DNA of 64,000 nucleotides from Fuscibacter oryzae (GCF_016765795.1 NZ_JAESVP010000003.1:124001-188000), one strand, 5' to 3'. Counted from the stretch's first letter, positions 26,296-35,001 are shown. The notes: generated by a model not told the origin, from the sequence alone. Numbers and translations: made by a program.

Positions 26296-26446
26296 GTTGT
26301 CAAATCAGAACCCAGAACACGCAAATGAGTTCTTTGCGTTGCGTAGAATTTCTACTGACCCCTGATCGAACAGTATAATTTCTTCGATCCTGCCCGACAT
26401 CCGTGCCAATGGCGCATATAGGGTTGCGTGTTACCTTGAGAAAGTC

Positions 26447-27661
26447 ATGACCCTTCCAACCCTCGCAGCCCTTCCCGCCGGCAAACCGTCCTCGACATCC
26501 TATCATCTGGCGCATGACCTGATGCCCGTCAGCAATGTCCAACGCCGTCTGGCGGGTCGGAACAAGATGGTGCCGGCCGTGAACCTTGATGCCTACAGGT
26601 TCCGCACTGTGATCGACTGGATCGAGTTCCGCGTCGAGTTCGGAAGGATGACGCAACGGCAGCATGTCCAACAGGTTCTCCGCCGGTTTCTTGACCGAGG
26701 CAGCTACATCAAGCCGAAGAACATGGGGCCAGGTCTGACGTTCAGCATCTGCCATATCCGCGTTCAAGAGCCGAAGAACCTGGCGCTGATTGAAGATATA
26801 CACCGGGCGCTGGTCAACACCTTCGGAGAGGCCGCAGGATCACGCGTGACGGCCATCGAGATCAGCGTTGACGCTTACCCAGCACAACCGTCTGATGCCG
26901 CTCGTGCGACTCTCCTGGGCGCTCTGCAAAGGACGATCTGGACTAACCGGGATATCTGGTCGAATGGCGCTAGTCGGCCGCGGGTATCGATTGGCAAAGC
27001 ACGTCATGAAAATCAGTGGCTGATGATGGGACCGGAGACGGATGGAACGATCTTCTGTCGCTCGTCGTCTGAAAACCATGTGCCTGCATTCATTGATGGC
27101 ACGATGTATCTCGGGGCGCGCGATGAAGATGTGATGATACGGATAATGGACAAGGTTATCGATCAGCAAAACCCTAACGGTAAGCACACCATACTTTCGG
27201 ATGACCGGAAGAGGGTCAGGATCGAGGTGACGCTAAAAGGTGAGGAACCTCAAAGAATGGGGATCACGGATATTCCCTCGCTGCGCCAGCTAAAGATGGC
27301 CACGTTTCAGAAGGAATACTTTCAGTTCAAGCTGCCGACATTCCTGGATGTGACACAGATTGGGACCGCAAAAGATCTGATCCACAGAACAAGGGAGACT
27401 TGGCGAGCGGACACCTACCTGAAAACCGGCGTCATCGGGCTGATGGTGATGGATGCCGTAACGACCCTGCGCCGGAAAAAGATGAAGGACGGGGTTCGCA
27501 AAACTTTGCGCGCGATGAACAAGTCAACGAGGAACCCAGCTCCTGACGCAAGGCTCGCCCCCGCGTTTTTATCCTGGGATGAACTAAACCAAAAGGTCAA
27601 CGTCGCGTTTCAGCAGCAGGAGAAAAGAGAGCAGACGGCTTGGAAGAGGATGAAGGTCTAA
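26447..27661 (+). CDS. Replication-initiator-like protein (Rep_trans / phage gpII-like)
   Basis: A 404-residue protein whose layout resembles rolling-circle initiators of the Rep_trans class. An early segment reads VIDWIEFRVEFGRMT, the middle has VTAIEISVDAYPAQ, and a later block gives GTMYLGARDEDVMIRIMDK followed by KRVRIEVTLKG. This mirrors the T-x-Y-x-G-S-R...YDK...R-x-E order of that family. The C-terminal third is basic and has no family I know. If correct, the excised element could replicate as a circle. A tandem 13-bp repeat and a small palindrome lie upstream as possible binding sites. The assignment is by motif order only. Confidence 0.5.
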   Translation: MTLPTLAALPAGKPSSTSYHLAHDLMPVSNVQRRLAGRNKMVPAVNLDAYRFRTVIDWIEFRVEFGRMTQRQHVQQVLRRFLDRGSYIKPKNMGPGLTFSICHIRVQEPKNLALIEDIHRALVNTFGEAAGSRVTAIEISVDAYPAQPSDAARATLLGALQRTIWTNRDIWSNGASRPRVSIGKARHENQWLMMGPETDGTIFCRSSSENHVPAFIDGTMYLGARDEDVMIRIMDKVIDQQNPNGKHTILSDDRKRVRIEVTLKGEEPQRMGITDIPSLRQLKMATFQKEYFQFKLPTFLDVTQIGTAKDLIHRTRETWRADTYLKTGVIGLMVMDAVTTLRRKKMKDGVRKTLRAMNKSTRNPAPDARLAPAFLSWDELNQKVNVAFQQQEKREQTAWKRMKV

Positions 27662-27679
27662 AAAGGGAGGTAGTAGACT

Positions 27680-27808
27680 ATGGTGAGGAAGCAACCCATA
27701 CCATCTCTACCAGTTATTAGGCCATCGCGGCCGCTTGAGATGCTGCCGCCCTTAAAGAAAAGGCTGAAATCGCGATCTGGTCGGTTTCATGGCGGGAAAC
27801 GGCGGTGA
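27680..27808 (+). CDS. Small basic protein (42 residues)
   Basis: MVRKQPIPSLPVIRPSRPLE begins a proline- and arginine-rich protein ending FHGGKRR. GGGAGG stands nine bases before the ATG, a strong ribosome-binding site. It follows the replication-initiator-like gene by 18 bases and so probably shares its message. Function is unknown. Confidence 0.5.
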   Translation: MVRKQPIPSLPVIRPSRPLEMLPPLKKRLKSRSGRFHGGKRR

Positions 27809-28440
27809 AAAAAACCTGCATGTGGCGCCTGAACCGTAGCACTCAGCTTTGATCGGGAGGGTGCTGGCGCCGACGGCGCGGGGCACTGAACGCGCCCGCT
27901 GGCCGAACCCTCCGCGCCTTCGTTCTCCCATGTCAGTCCTGGGCAGATGTCGCCCGACGACAACCACGCTGGCCCACCATCATCTTCGCCTTCATCGCCA
28001 GACTCGCTGAGGCGCGCGCTGAGCTGCATCCGTGCTCTCGCTGGTGGTGATGTGCACCCAGATCAGCAGCGCTGCCCCTGACCGCCCCCTGCGCTGTTCC
28101 TGGTGATCGCCGTCAACGCCGCCGATGACCATTCGTTTCTCCCTTCACTTTCAGCGTATCCTCAGACGCCCGCGACGTGGACGAAGTGCCTTGTGCACCT
28201 GTCCTTCCGGTGCTGATCTGCATGGCGGCAAGCCGTGATCATCGTCCGCGACCGGTTTCGTGCTCAGGATCGTGGATCTGCGGACGTTCGGCATCAGGTG
28301 GATTTCGATGGCCGCAAGCCGATCCTGCGGTCCGTCTCTCTGGCAAGTTATCGGGAAAATTCATTTTGCGAGGTCAGAATGTAAACTTAGCGCCCACTTC
28401 TCCGTGCCAGGATCAACAAAACAAGGGATTTTCATCGGTC
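27809..28440. other. Long intergenic stretch without a convincing gene
   Basis: Frames on both strands here have irregular composition, no good start sites and no motif I recognise. It may be decayed DNA. A dispersed 15-bp repeat begins at its right end. Confidence 0.5.
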
Positions 28441-28571
28441 GAAGCGCAACATTTCATCGCCCGAGGCAACGAAATCCGTCCACGGAGCAACCGGAAATGT
28501 TGCGTTTCAGCGGGAATATGTTGCGCTTTGTTGACGTGTGGACAGGTTTTCGGCCCGAAATGTTGCGCTTG
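28441..28571. repeat. Cluster of four 15-bp repeats
   Basis: Copies lie at 28441-28455 (inverted), 28494-28508, 28515-28529 and 28557-28571, with consensus GAAATGTTGCGCTTT and up to four changes. One inverted and three direct copies within 131 bp downstream of the HNH gene suggest protein-binding sites such as iterons or operators. No partner protein can be named. Confidence 0.55.
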
Positions 28572-28589
28572 CTCACCCTGTCAACATGG

Positions 28590-29075
28590 TCACGCGGCCC
28601 GACGACGCTGTTCATCAATGCGTTTCCGCGCCCTTGCGTAAACGGATTTGATCGCGGCCGCGGCCAGTTCCTCGGTCTCGAACCTGCCAAGGTTGATGAC
28701 GGCCTCGTCCAAAAGCACCATCGCCTCGAAGGCATCGCCGATCTTCCACACCCCGCGCGTCGCAGTCGGTTCAGGTCTGGGCGGACAGTGTTGTTCTTTC
28801 TGGCTGCGCCCGGCCTCACGCAGGTTCTTCCAGCGGTTGTCGCTGCGATCGCCGTTGATGTGCTCGATGTTGCTACGGGGCATGGTGCCTGTCATCCACA
28901 GCCAAGCCAGCCGATGAAGCAGGTGATAATGGCTGGCGATGGAGACCTTGAGAAACCCTCTGTCGTCATGCCGGGTGCCTGCGATCCGGCCTTTGCGGCT
29001 ACCTTTGACAAAGGTGAATACCCCGGTGTCAGGGTCGTAGTCGAGCACCTGGCGCAGGCGCTGTTGGGTCAGCAT
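28590..29075 (-). CDS. HNH homing-type endonuclease, phage/mobile class
   Basis: A 161-residue HNH nuclease. The N-terminal part (LRQVLDYDPDTGVFTFVKGS) is the usual opening of phage HNH/AP2 proteins. The nuclease core shows YHLLHRLAWLWMTG and then NIEHINGDRSDNRWKNLRE, which supplies the H, H/N and N positions. The C-terminus is an AP2-like DNA-binding segment. I chose the ATG at 29075, with GGAG seven bases upstream; the ATG at 29078 is adjacent. Such genes move with phages and islands. Target specificity is unknown. Confidence 0.8.
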   Translation of the reverse strand: MLTQQRLRQVLDYDPDTGVFTFVKGSRKGRIAGTRHDDRGFLKVSIASHYHLLHRLAWLWMTGTMPRSNIEHINGDRSDNRWKNLREAGRSQKEQHCPPRPEPTATRGVWKIGDAFEAMVLLDEAVINLGRFETEELAAAAIKSVYARARKRIDEQRRRAA

Positions 29076-29378
29076 CATCGATCTCCATGAAGACGTTATG
29101 CTGATATCTAAGGCGCCATCCTTGGATCGTCGCACGGGATGGAGAAATTTCTGGTCGAGGTGACCAACTGAGTGTCAGGTGCGATTCATGTGTGCGGGGT
29201 CGCATATTGCTGAGCAACACAGCCAGCCCAGAGCAGCCGCTGAAGCCAGTTCTTCGAACGATCGATTTCAAATACCGACGTTGCGCTCAATAGCAGCTGG
29301 GTCCAGACTTTTGACCCATGTCATGGCTCGCGGCCCCGCGACGCGGCATGGTTGTCTTGTGTATAGGGATGACTTCTG
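29076..29378. other. Intergenic region between the HNH gene and arsA
   Basis: About 300 bases with no gene I can support on either strand. It must hold the arsA promoter. No ArsR-type operator was recognised. Confidence 0.5.
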
Positions 29379-31124
29379 ATGGATACCGCGTCTCTTTTTG
29401 AAGATCCGACGCATTTCCTGTTCTTCACGGGAAAGGGCGGCGTGGGCAAGACCTCGCTCAGTTGCGCGGTGGCGTTGGGTTTGGCGGATACAGGCAAACG
29501 CGTGCTTCTGGTCAGCACCGATCCGGCCTCGAACCTTGACGAGATGTTGGGCGCCAGGCTTTCCGATCAGCCGACGGCCATTCCCGGCGCCGTGAATCTG
29601 TTCGCCATGAACATCGACCCCGACAAGGCGGCAGAAGACTATCGGGCACGGGTCATCGACCAGTTGGGAGCCGATGCTTCCGAAGTGGAAATAACCACTG
29701 TGCGCGAGCAACTTTCCGGCGCCTGCACGATCGAGATTGCGGCTTTCGACGAATTTGTCGGGCTGCTGGCCGGGGATGCGCCGGAATACGATCACATCAT
29801 CTTCGACACCGCCCCGACCGGCCATACCCTGCGTTTACTGAGCCTGCCTCGCGCGTGGACGGGGTTTTTGCAGGGCAACGACCGTGGTGCTTCCTGTCTT
29901 GGTCCACACTCGGGGTTGAAGATGCAGGAGGCGCGGTTCCAGGCTGCACTGAAGGCCCTGGCCGACCCGAAGCGCAGTTCGATCGTGCTGGTAACCCGCG
30001 CCGACCGTGGGGCGGTGCAAGAGGCGGCGCGAACCTCGGACGAGTTGCGCGCGTTGGGGCTTGGCAATCAGCGCCTGGTGGTCAACGGCGTGTTCCATGC
30101 GAGCGGGCAAAGGGATGCTGTCGCAGAGGGTCTGGCCCGCGATCACGCCACCGTTCTGGCCCATCTCCCGCAGAACCTTGCGGCTCTACCCCGGAGCGAG
30201 GTTCCGCTACGATCCTTTGATATGGTAGGGCTGCCAGCACTACGCGCATTGTTCAGGCCCGAGGAGACGGCCGGCCATGTGGCGGTGGTTCCGCCAGGTA
30301 TCGATGAGGCCGGGCTTGCCGAAATGGTAGACGAACTGGCGCAAGCCGGTCGCGGTCTGGTCATGGTGATGGGCAAGGGCGGGGTGGGCAAGACAACCGT
30401 GGCCGCCGCCATCGCCGTGGGCTTGGTCAAGCGCGGGCATCAGGTGCATCTGACAACAACCGATCCCGCCGCGCATGTTGCCTTGGTGGTGGATGGCATC
30501 CTGTCTGGTCTGACCGTGGACCGTATCGACCCCGTGGCGGAAACCTCTCGCTATGTCGAAAAGGTCATGGCCACCAAAGGGCGCGATCTGGATGCGGCCG
30601 ACCGCGCCCTGATGCTGGAAGACCTGGCTTCGCCCTGCACCGAGGAGGTGGCGGTGTTCCATGCCTTTTCGCGGATCGTTGCTGAAGCCCGCAGCGCCTT
30701 TGTCGTGGTGGATACGGCGCCGACAGGCCATACACTTTTGCTGCTGGATGCGACAGGAGCCTATCACCGCCAGATGACGCAGGACATGGGCACCGTGCAG
30801 GGGCGTATCGTCACGCCTTTGATGCGGTTGCAGGACCCCGACTATACGCGGGTCGTCCTTGTGGCCTTGCCGGAAACCACTCCGGTCTCCGAAGCGGCAA
30901 GCCTTCAGGATGACCTGCGGCGGGCCAGGATCGAGCCTTGGGCCTGGGTCGTCAACCGGGCGATGGCGCGCACGGGCACCACTAACCCGCTTTTGCAAAG
31001 GCGGGTCGCGTCCGAGGTCGCGCAAATCACGCGCATCCGAAGCGGGCTGGCGCGTCGGCTTTACCTTCTGCCGTTCTGCCCGGAACCGCCTGTCGGGGTC
31101 GCGCGTCTCTCAGATCTGAGCTGA
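29379..31124 (+). CDS. arsA: ArsA, arsenite-transporting ATPase
   Basis: A 581-residue duplicated ATPase that powers arsenite export with the ArsB channel. Both halves have a P-loop GKGGVGKT (residues 18-25 and 332-339) and the DTAPTGHT signal-transduction motif. The three arsenite-binding cysteines of the family are present as C116 (LSGACTIE), C173 (SCLGP) and C420 (SPCTEE). The protein therefore looks intact and metal-responsive. No arsB, arsD, arsC or arsR is found next to it; the neighbours are a nuclease gene and degraded genes, so it is an orphan unless the partner lies elsewhere. Confidence 0.9.
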   Translation: MDTASLFEDPTHFLFFTGKGGVGKTSLSCAVALGLADTGKRVLLVSTDPASNLDEMLGARLSDQPTAIPGAVNLFAMNIDPDKAAEDYRARVIDQLGADASEVEITTVREQLSGACTIEIAAFDEFVGLLAGDAPEYDHIIFDTAPTGHTLRLLSLPRAWTGFLQGNDRGASCLGPHSGLKMQEARFQAALKALADPKRSSIVLVTRADRGAVQEAARTSDELRALGLGNQRLVVNGVFHASGQRDAVAEGLARDHATVLAHLPQNLAALPRSEVPLRSFDMVGLPALRALFRPEETAGHVAVVPPGIDEAGLAEMVDELAQAGRGLVMVMGKGGVGKTTVAAAIAVGLVKRGHQVHLTTTDPAAHVALVVDGILSGLTVDRIDPVAETSRYVEKVMATKGRDLDAADRALMLEDLASPCTEEVAVFHAFSRIVAEARSAFVVVDTAPTGHTLLLLDATGAYHRQMTQDMGTVQGRIVTPLMRLQDPDYTRVVLVALPETTPVSEAASLQDDLRRARIEPWAWVVNRAMARTGTTNPLLQRRVASEVAQITRIRSGLARRLYLLPFCPEPPVGVARLSDLS

Positions 31125-31130
31125 ATGGTT

Positions 31131-31316
31131 TCAGACGGAACAAGCCGCCGGTTCTGCGACCTTGGCCAAGCACCACTGCGTGACCGCTTCGGCTTCGGTC
31201 GGAGGCCCTTCGATCTCTTCACCCGCAAAGGCGAGCAACGCCGCGAGGTTCAGACCGTTGACGCCGACCAAGATCGGCAGTCCGCGATGCAGGGCTTCGG
31301 CGATGAGCGCAACCAG
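31131..31316 (-). pseudogene. Fragment of a DUF2478 (NTPase-like) protein
   Basis: The minus strand encodes about 60 residues including LVALIAEALHRGLPILVGV and LAALLAFAGEEIEGPP, ending at TGA 31133-31131. This is the typical C-terminal part of DUF2478 proteins. The upstream part of the domain (P-loop and the following strands) is missing or out of frame in 31317-31460. It is convergent with arsA and separated from it by six bases. I call it a remnant. Confidence 0.5.
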
Positions 31317-31593
31317 CCCTTTGCGTATTCCAGAAATGCGCCGGTTCGCCCTTGGCGGCTGCGCGACGAGTCGCTCAAGAACAGCCCGACCATCACCCGC
31401 CCTGCGCGGCGCAGAGCGGGTGGGCCGTCCAGCATCAGCTCGAGGGGACGATAGCTGACGCGGATAGGTTAGGGGTGTTTAATCGGTCCGACGTAACCTC
31501 GCATCCGGGTTCTCCGCCAGTGCTATCATCGAAATAGCGAGCATTGGCTGGGCGCGGGCTGATCAAGGTTAGGTCTGGAGAGCTATTTGAAAG

Positions 31594-31990
31594 GTGATGA
31601 GGCAGATCAGGGCAAGATTAGTGACGACCGCGCAGGATAGCCAACTTCGCGTCATTTTACCCGAAGGGATCACCTCGCCGACAGGCTCGGATGTGGTCCA
31701 GCGGAACTTCCTGCCGGCCCTGGGTGAAGTGGCCCGTTCGCGCAATGCACATCCGAATTCAACGCTCCGGGTGTTTGGCCATACGAACAATGTCTCTTCT
31801 GACGCCTCTAAGAGGCAGCCCAGCCAAGGCCGTGCGCCGTCAGTATCCCGCGCTGATCCGTTATGGCGCGGCCTTGAGCAGGATCCGCCATTCCCAGCGC
31901 GGATTTGGCGAGCCAATCACGACAAGCGCCACGTCAGGTGGCTAGGCACAGAACCACCGCGCCGAAATCGTGACGACGCCTGCCGATTGA
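31594..31990 (+). pseudogene. OmpA-family C-terminal domain, broken by frameshifts
   Basis: Three frames in succession give recognisable pieces of one OmpA peptidoglycan-binding domain. The first is LRVILPEGITSPTGSDVVQ through HPNSTLRVFGHTNNVSSDAS; the second is ALIRYGAALSRIRHSQRGFG and EPITTSATS; the third is AQNHRAEIVTT, ending at TGA 31988-31990. Two frameshifts separate them, and signal peptide and N-terminal parts are absent. Intact homologues are outer-membrane-linked proteins that anchor to peptidoglycan. The gene is dead here. Confidence 0.75.
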
Positions 31991-32261
31991 CCATGCTGCC
32001 TGCCGCGTTGCGGCGGGCGCCCATTGGCGGTTTGTCGCCGGTTTTCCACTCCGCCCGAATGAATGCGCGCGATGCAAACCTGGATCAGGATGAAACGGCG
32101 CAAAACAGCGCAAGTTCGCCCATGGCCCGCGAATACCCGCAGACCATATCTGCACCAGACCTGCGGTGCCCCGACCGATCCCGTAATTTTCAGATTTCAG
32201 TTATTGTTCTTAGTTGGGTCGCGAAGGGCATCGTCGGGTCTGGAAGCCGAAAGGACTTGAA

Positions 32262-32453
32262 ATGACTATGAATATTTCCAACACCACCGCCGAAAAGATG
32301 AAATCCGTCAAGGCCGCTTGGGACAAAGCCCCTGATGGCGCCAAGAAGGATGCGGCCTTGACCCATTACAAGGCGGCCGAAAAGGCGCAGACGGCCAAGA
32401 ACGATGCCGAATGCATGAAAGCTTTGGATGAAGCCACCAACGCGCTGGCGTAA
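32262..32453 (+). CDS. Small helical hypothetical protein (63 residues)
   Basis: From the ATG at 32262 the protein reads MTMNISNTTAEKMKSVKAAW and continues as charged helices (THYKAAEKAQTAKNDAE) to a C-terminal ALA. It resembles small conserved proteins of Rhodobacterales with no known function. GGA lies 11 bases upstream. It sits between the broken ompA fragment and the convergent Crp/Fnr regulator gene. Confidence 0.6.
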   Translation: MTMNISNTTAEKMKSVKAAWDKAPDGAKKDAALTHYKAAEKAQTAKNDAECMKALDEATNALA

Positions 32454-32501
32454 GCCGCGTCAGCCCTTCCGGCATTCGTGCTTCGGAAGGGCAACCCTGA
32501 C

Positions 32502-33254
32502 CTAGATCAGCAGCGGGCCATCGTGGTCAAGGTAAGCCCGATCAAAGCCCGCCAGCTCGACCAGCGCGTCATGGTCGTCAAACACCACGCGGCCTTTCTG
32601 GAAGGTCAACAAACCGCTTTCGCGCAGCTCTCGCAAGACACGGTTGACGTGCACCGCACTCAGCCCCAGCGCATCGGCCAGAAGATACTGAGACAAAGGG
32701 CAGGCATAGCCCGTCCGGTCCCCAATACCAACCAGCCGCAGTCGTGCCCCCATCTCCAGCATGAAGTGCGCCATCCGCTCTGCCGCAGACCGGCGGCCCA
32801 GATCCACAAGATGCTCCACAACCATCGCCTCGTCACGGGACGCGGCCCATAGCACGGCGGTCGCCAGGCGCGGCGTGCGCGCAAACGCATCCAGCAAATC
32901 GTGTTGCGTGACTTCAGACGCCTGAACCGGGGTGATTGGTTCAACATTGTGATCGGCAGTTCGGAACAAGACCGAGCGCAGCCCCAGAAAATCGCCTGGA
33001 ATCTGAAAATCCACGATCTGCCGCGTGCCGCCGGGGAGGATCTTGTAGGAACAGGCCCAGCCCGATGCCAGCACGAAGGCGCTCTGGCCACTCTGGCCCT
33101 GATGGATCATGTCAACACCAACAGAAAATCTTCGACGGCGTTGGTAGATCTCGGACATCACCGACAGATCGCTTTGTGACAGGCGCACAAAGGCGGCCAG
33201 TTTGCGCGCAAACGGGCTGTCCTGGATCGCGATTGCGACGTTTCGCTGAGTCAT
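32502..33254 (-). CDS. Crp/Fnr-family transcription regulator
   Basis: A 250-residue regulator. Residues 30-145 form the cyclic-nucleotide-binding-type beta-roll (SVGVDMIHQGQSGQSAFVLA and VDFQIPGDFLGLRSVL). The C-terminal helix-turn-helix is CPLSQYLLADALGLSAVHVN with recognition helix SAVHVNRVLRELRE. The N-terminal cysteines of an Fe-S FNR are absent, so it is not an oxygen sensor of that type; the ligand is unknown. The start at 33254 puts the beta-roll at the normal distance. It is divergent from a small gene, and the region between holds two palindromes that may be its targets. Confidence 0.8.
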   Translation of the reverse strand: MTQRNVAIAIQDSPFARKLAAFVRLSQSDLSVMSEIYQRRRRFSVGVDMIHQGQSGQSAFVLASGWACSYKILPGGTRQIVDFQIPGDFLGLRSVLFRTADHNVEPITPVQASEVTQHDLLDAFARTPRLATAVLWAASRDEAMVVEHLVDLGRRSAAERMAHFMLEMGARLRLVGIGDRTGYACPLSQYLLADALGLSAVHVNRVLRELRESGLLTFQKGRVVFDDHDALVELAGFDRAYLDHDGPLLI

Positions 33255-33328
33255 CAATCGCCCCTGTAGCATCAGGCAGTAATCAGCAGCCCATTCGCCT
33301 TTATCTTGGACAAAAGAGACGGACCTCT

Positions 33329-33365
33329 GCTGATCCAGATCAGCCCGCACCGGAAATTTCCGGTG
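33329..33365. promoter_or_regulatory. Two palindromes in the crp-like/small-gene divergent region
   Basis: GCTGATC-CA-GATCAGC (33329-33344) has perfect 7-bp arms and the TGATC/GATCA half-sites of FNR/CRP-type boxes. CACCGGAAATTTCCGGTG (33348-33365) is a perfect 18-bp palindrome. Both lie between the divergent starts at 33254 and 33442. Confidence 0.6.
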
Positions 33366-33441
33366 ATGATGTCGTGTCTGTTGCAGGTCTATGCTTGTCG
33401 CGGGTGATCGTGACAGAAGTTTCCCAGAAAGTCGAAATACA

Positions 33442-33678
33442 ATGCCGACCACGCCCGAAGTTGCCGGAACTGCCGCCCTTGCCATCTGCGAGTCCCTGTT
33501 GCTCGCGTTGAACGACCGCAACATCCTGCCAGAGCGTGAGATCATGGGCGTCTTGAAAGATGCGGCGGCTGCGCATGAATACGCCCCTGCCGGTGATGGC
33601 AACGAAGCCATGCACAAGGCGGTAGCCGCATTGATCAACACGATCATCAGCGGTGGCAATTCGGTCCGCAGAAGCTGA
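33442..33678 (+). CDS. Small hypothetical protein (78 residues)
   Basis: From the ATG at 33442 it reads MPTTPEVAGTAALAICESLL, then a helical body (MGVLKDAAAAHEYA, HKAVAALINTIISG). No named domain is seen, though the pattern resembles small conserved Rhodobacterales proteins. It is divergent from the Crp/Fnr regulator, and the regulator may control it through the palindromes between them. Confidence 0.6.
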   Translation: MPTTPEVAGTAALAICESLLLALNDRNILPEREIMGVLKDAAAAHEYAPAGDGNEAMHKAVAALINTIISGGNSVRRS

Positions 33679-34124
33679 AAAGCCCGTGGCGTCGCGCAGT
33701 CGCAGGCGAAGGCGCGTAAGGATCTGGTGCAGGCGCAGGCGCTGATTGCTGCTGGAAGACCGGCGTCATGAACTTCAGGGGGTCTGGAATGAAGCCCTGC
33801 GTCGGGGGACGAAGTGGGAGGAGAAGCTCATGCAGGCGGCAGGGCAGCTCGCGCACGGCCTCGGTGACCGCCTGATTACTTTGACAGAGGATCGGTCCTG
33901 ATGGGCGCATGGAGCGTGCTGCGCCCAGATCTCTGGCCGTGCAACCCCGCCAACCCGGAGGGTTGAGGCGCCCCCGACCGGCTGGCGCAGAATGCACCCC
34001 CATCATCAGACGCGATTTTTTCTAGGACTTCGCTGTTCCCGTTCGCAGAGTTACAACTCCCACCCGACGCTCGCAGCGTTGGTCGGTAAGTTCAGTCTGT
34101 AACCAACCACAGACGAGACCGACA
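33679..34124. other. Region with remnants of phage-like coding sequence
   Basis: No complete gene is seen. Around 33750-33901 a plus-strand frame without a start gives LQGVWNEALRRGTKWEEKLM and ends ITLTEDRS, consistent with a decayed structural or lysis gene. The rest carries nothing I can identify apart from the promoter region of the next HTH gene. Confidence 0.4.
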
Positions 34125-34523
34125 ATGACTAACCCCTACGAGAACAGCCCAGCGACCATCTTCATCGCCGACCGCATCCGCGACCTGAGCCACTCCAAGA
34201 CGCAGGCCGAGATCGCCACCGAAGCCGGTTTCGTGAATCCGAACATGGTCACGTTTCTCAAAACCGGAAAGACCAAGATCCCCCTCGACCGCATCCCTGC
34301 GCTCGCCAAGGCGCTGGAGGCTGACCCAGCTGTCCTGATGCGTCTGGCGCTGGACCAGGCGGTGGGCGCGACCGCAGCGCGGGCGATCACCGAGATCTTC
34401 GGCTCGCCCGTCAGCGAAAACGAACAGGGCTGGCTCGACGAAATCCGTGACGCATCTGGTAATACCGACCCACGCCTGACCGCGCGGTCTCGGACGGTGC
34501 TGAGGGGGATCTTCCGCAAATGA
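34125..34523 (+). CDS. Helix-turn-helix DNA-binding protein of the element
   Basis: A 132-residue protein with an N-terminal HTH (residues 10-65: SKTQAEIATEAGFVNPNMVT and the following helix LDRIPALAKALE). A C-terminal segment, ENEQGWLDEIRDASGNTDPR, closely resembles the small protein encoded immediately downstream (ENEKAWIEMIRVISGGRDPR). The next gene starts at 34520 in an ATGA overlap, so the two are co-translated. Role unknown; control of excision or of the element's own genes is plausible. Confidence 0.75.
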   Translation: MTNPYENSPATIFIADRIRDLSHSKTQAEIATEAGFVNPNMVTFLKTGKTKIPLDRIPALAKALEADPAVLMRLALDQAVGATAARAITEIFGSPVSENEQGWLDEIRDASGNTDPRLTARSRTVLRGIFRK

Positions 34524-34711
34524 GTGAAGGGAAACTCGTCGTGCCGGCGGGACCAGCGGGACCGTGGGACCAGTTGACCGAGAACGAGAAGGCGTGGATT
34601 GAGATGATCCGCGTCATCTCAGGCGGCCGCGATCCTCGGATCACGCTGTCCCGCATTCAGGCGTTGACGAAACTCCTGGACGCGGGATGGGGCGGCGGCG
34701 GGGTAAGCTAG
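34520..34711 (+). CDS. Small protein paralogous to the C-terminal domain of the upstream HTH protein
   Basis: A 63-residue protein, MSEGKLVVPAGPAGPWDQLT at its start, with ENEKAWIEMIRVISGGRDPR matching the C-terminal domain of the preceding gene's product. It overlaps that gene by four bases. Lacking an HTH itself, it could act as a partner or dominant competitor in multimer formation, but this is inference only. Confidence 0.6.
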   Translation: MSEGKLVVPAGPAGPWDQLTENEKAWIEMIRVISGGRDPRITLSRIQALTKLLDAGWGGGGVS

Positions 34712-34755
34712 CCGTTCCCCGTGGGGTCAGGCGCAGCCACCGCCCTCGCAAATTA

Positions 34756-34986
34756 TCACGCAGCAAGCAAGTGCGACGCGTCGAACGTGAAGCAGGCCTG
34801 GAGATTGCTTTCATAGGCTTCGATATCACTCAGCCGCCACCTGGTGCAGCCAGGGCCAACTTTCACCGCGAGCGGGAAGGCGCCTGCGCGCTTCCAGCGC
34901 CAAATGCTATCGGTGGATACACCGAGACGTTCGGCGACCTGATCAACAGAGAGATAGAGGGTGTTGGGGTTTGCCGGCGTCGCCAA
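34756..34986 (-). CDS. AlpA-family excisionase/regulator
   Basis: A 76-residue winged-helix protein of the AlpA/MerR-like excisionase group. It shows LYLSVDQVAERLGVSTDSIW, a recognition helix with WRWKRAGAFP, then the wing GPGCTRWRLSDIEAYE. The start codon is TTG at 34986 with AGGAG eight bases upstream. It lies next to the right attachment site, facing into the element. Such proteins bend DNA at att sites to favour excision, or activate the integrase. A small inverted repeat lies in its promoter. Confidence 0.85.
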   Translation of the reverse strand: MATPANPNTLYLSVDQVAERLGVSTDSIWRWKRAGAFPLAVKVGPGCTRWRLSDIEAYESNLQACFTFDASHLLAA

Positions 34987-35001
34987 TTGTGGTCTCCTAA
35001 G

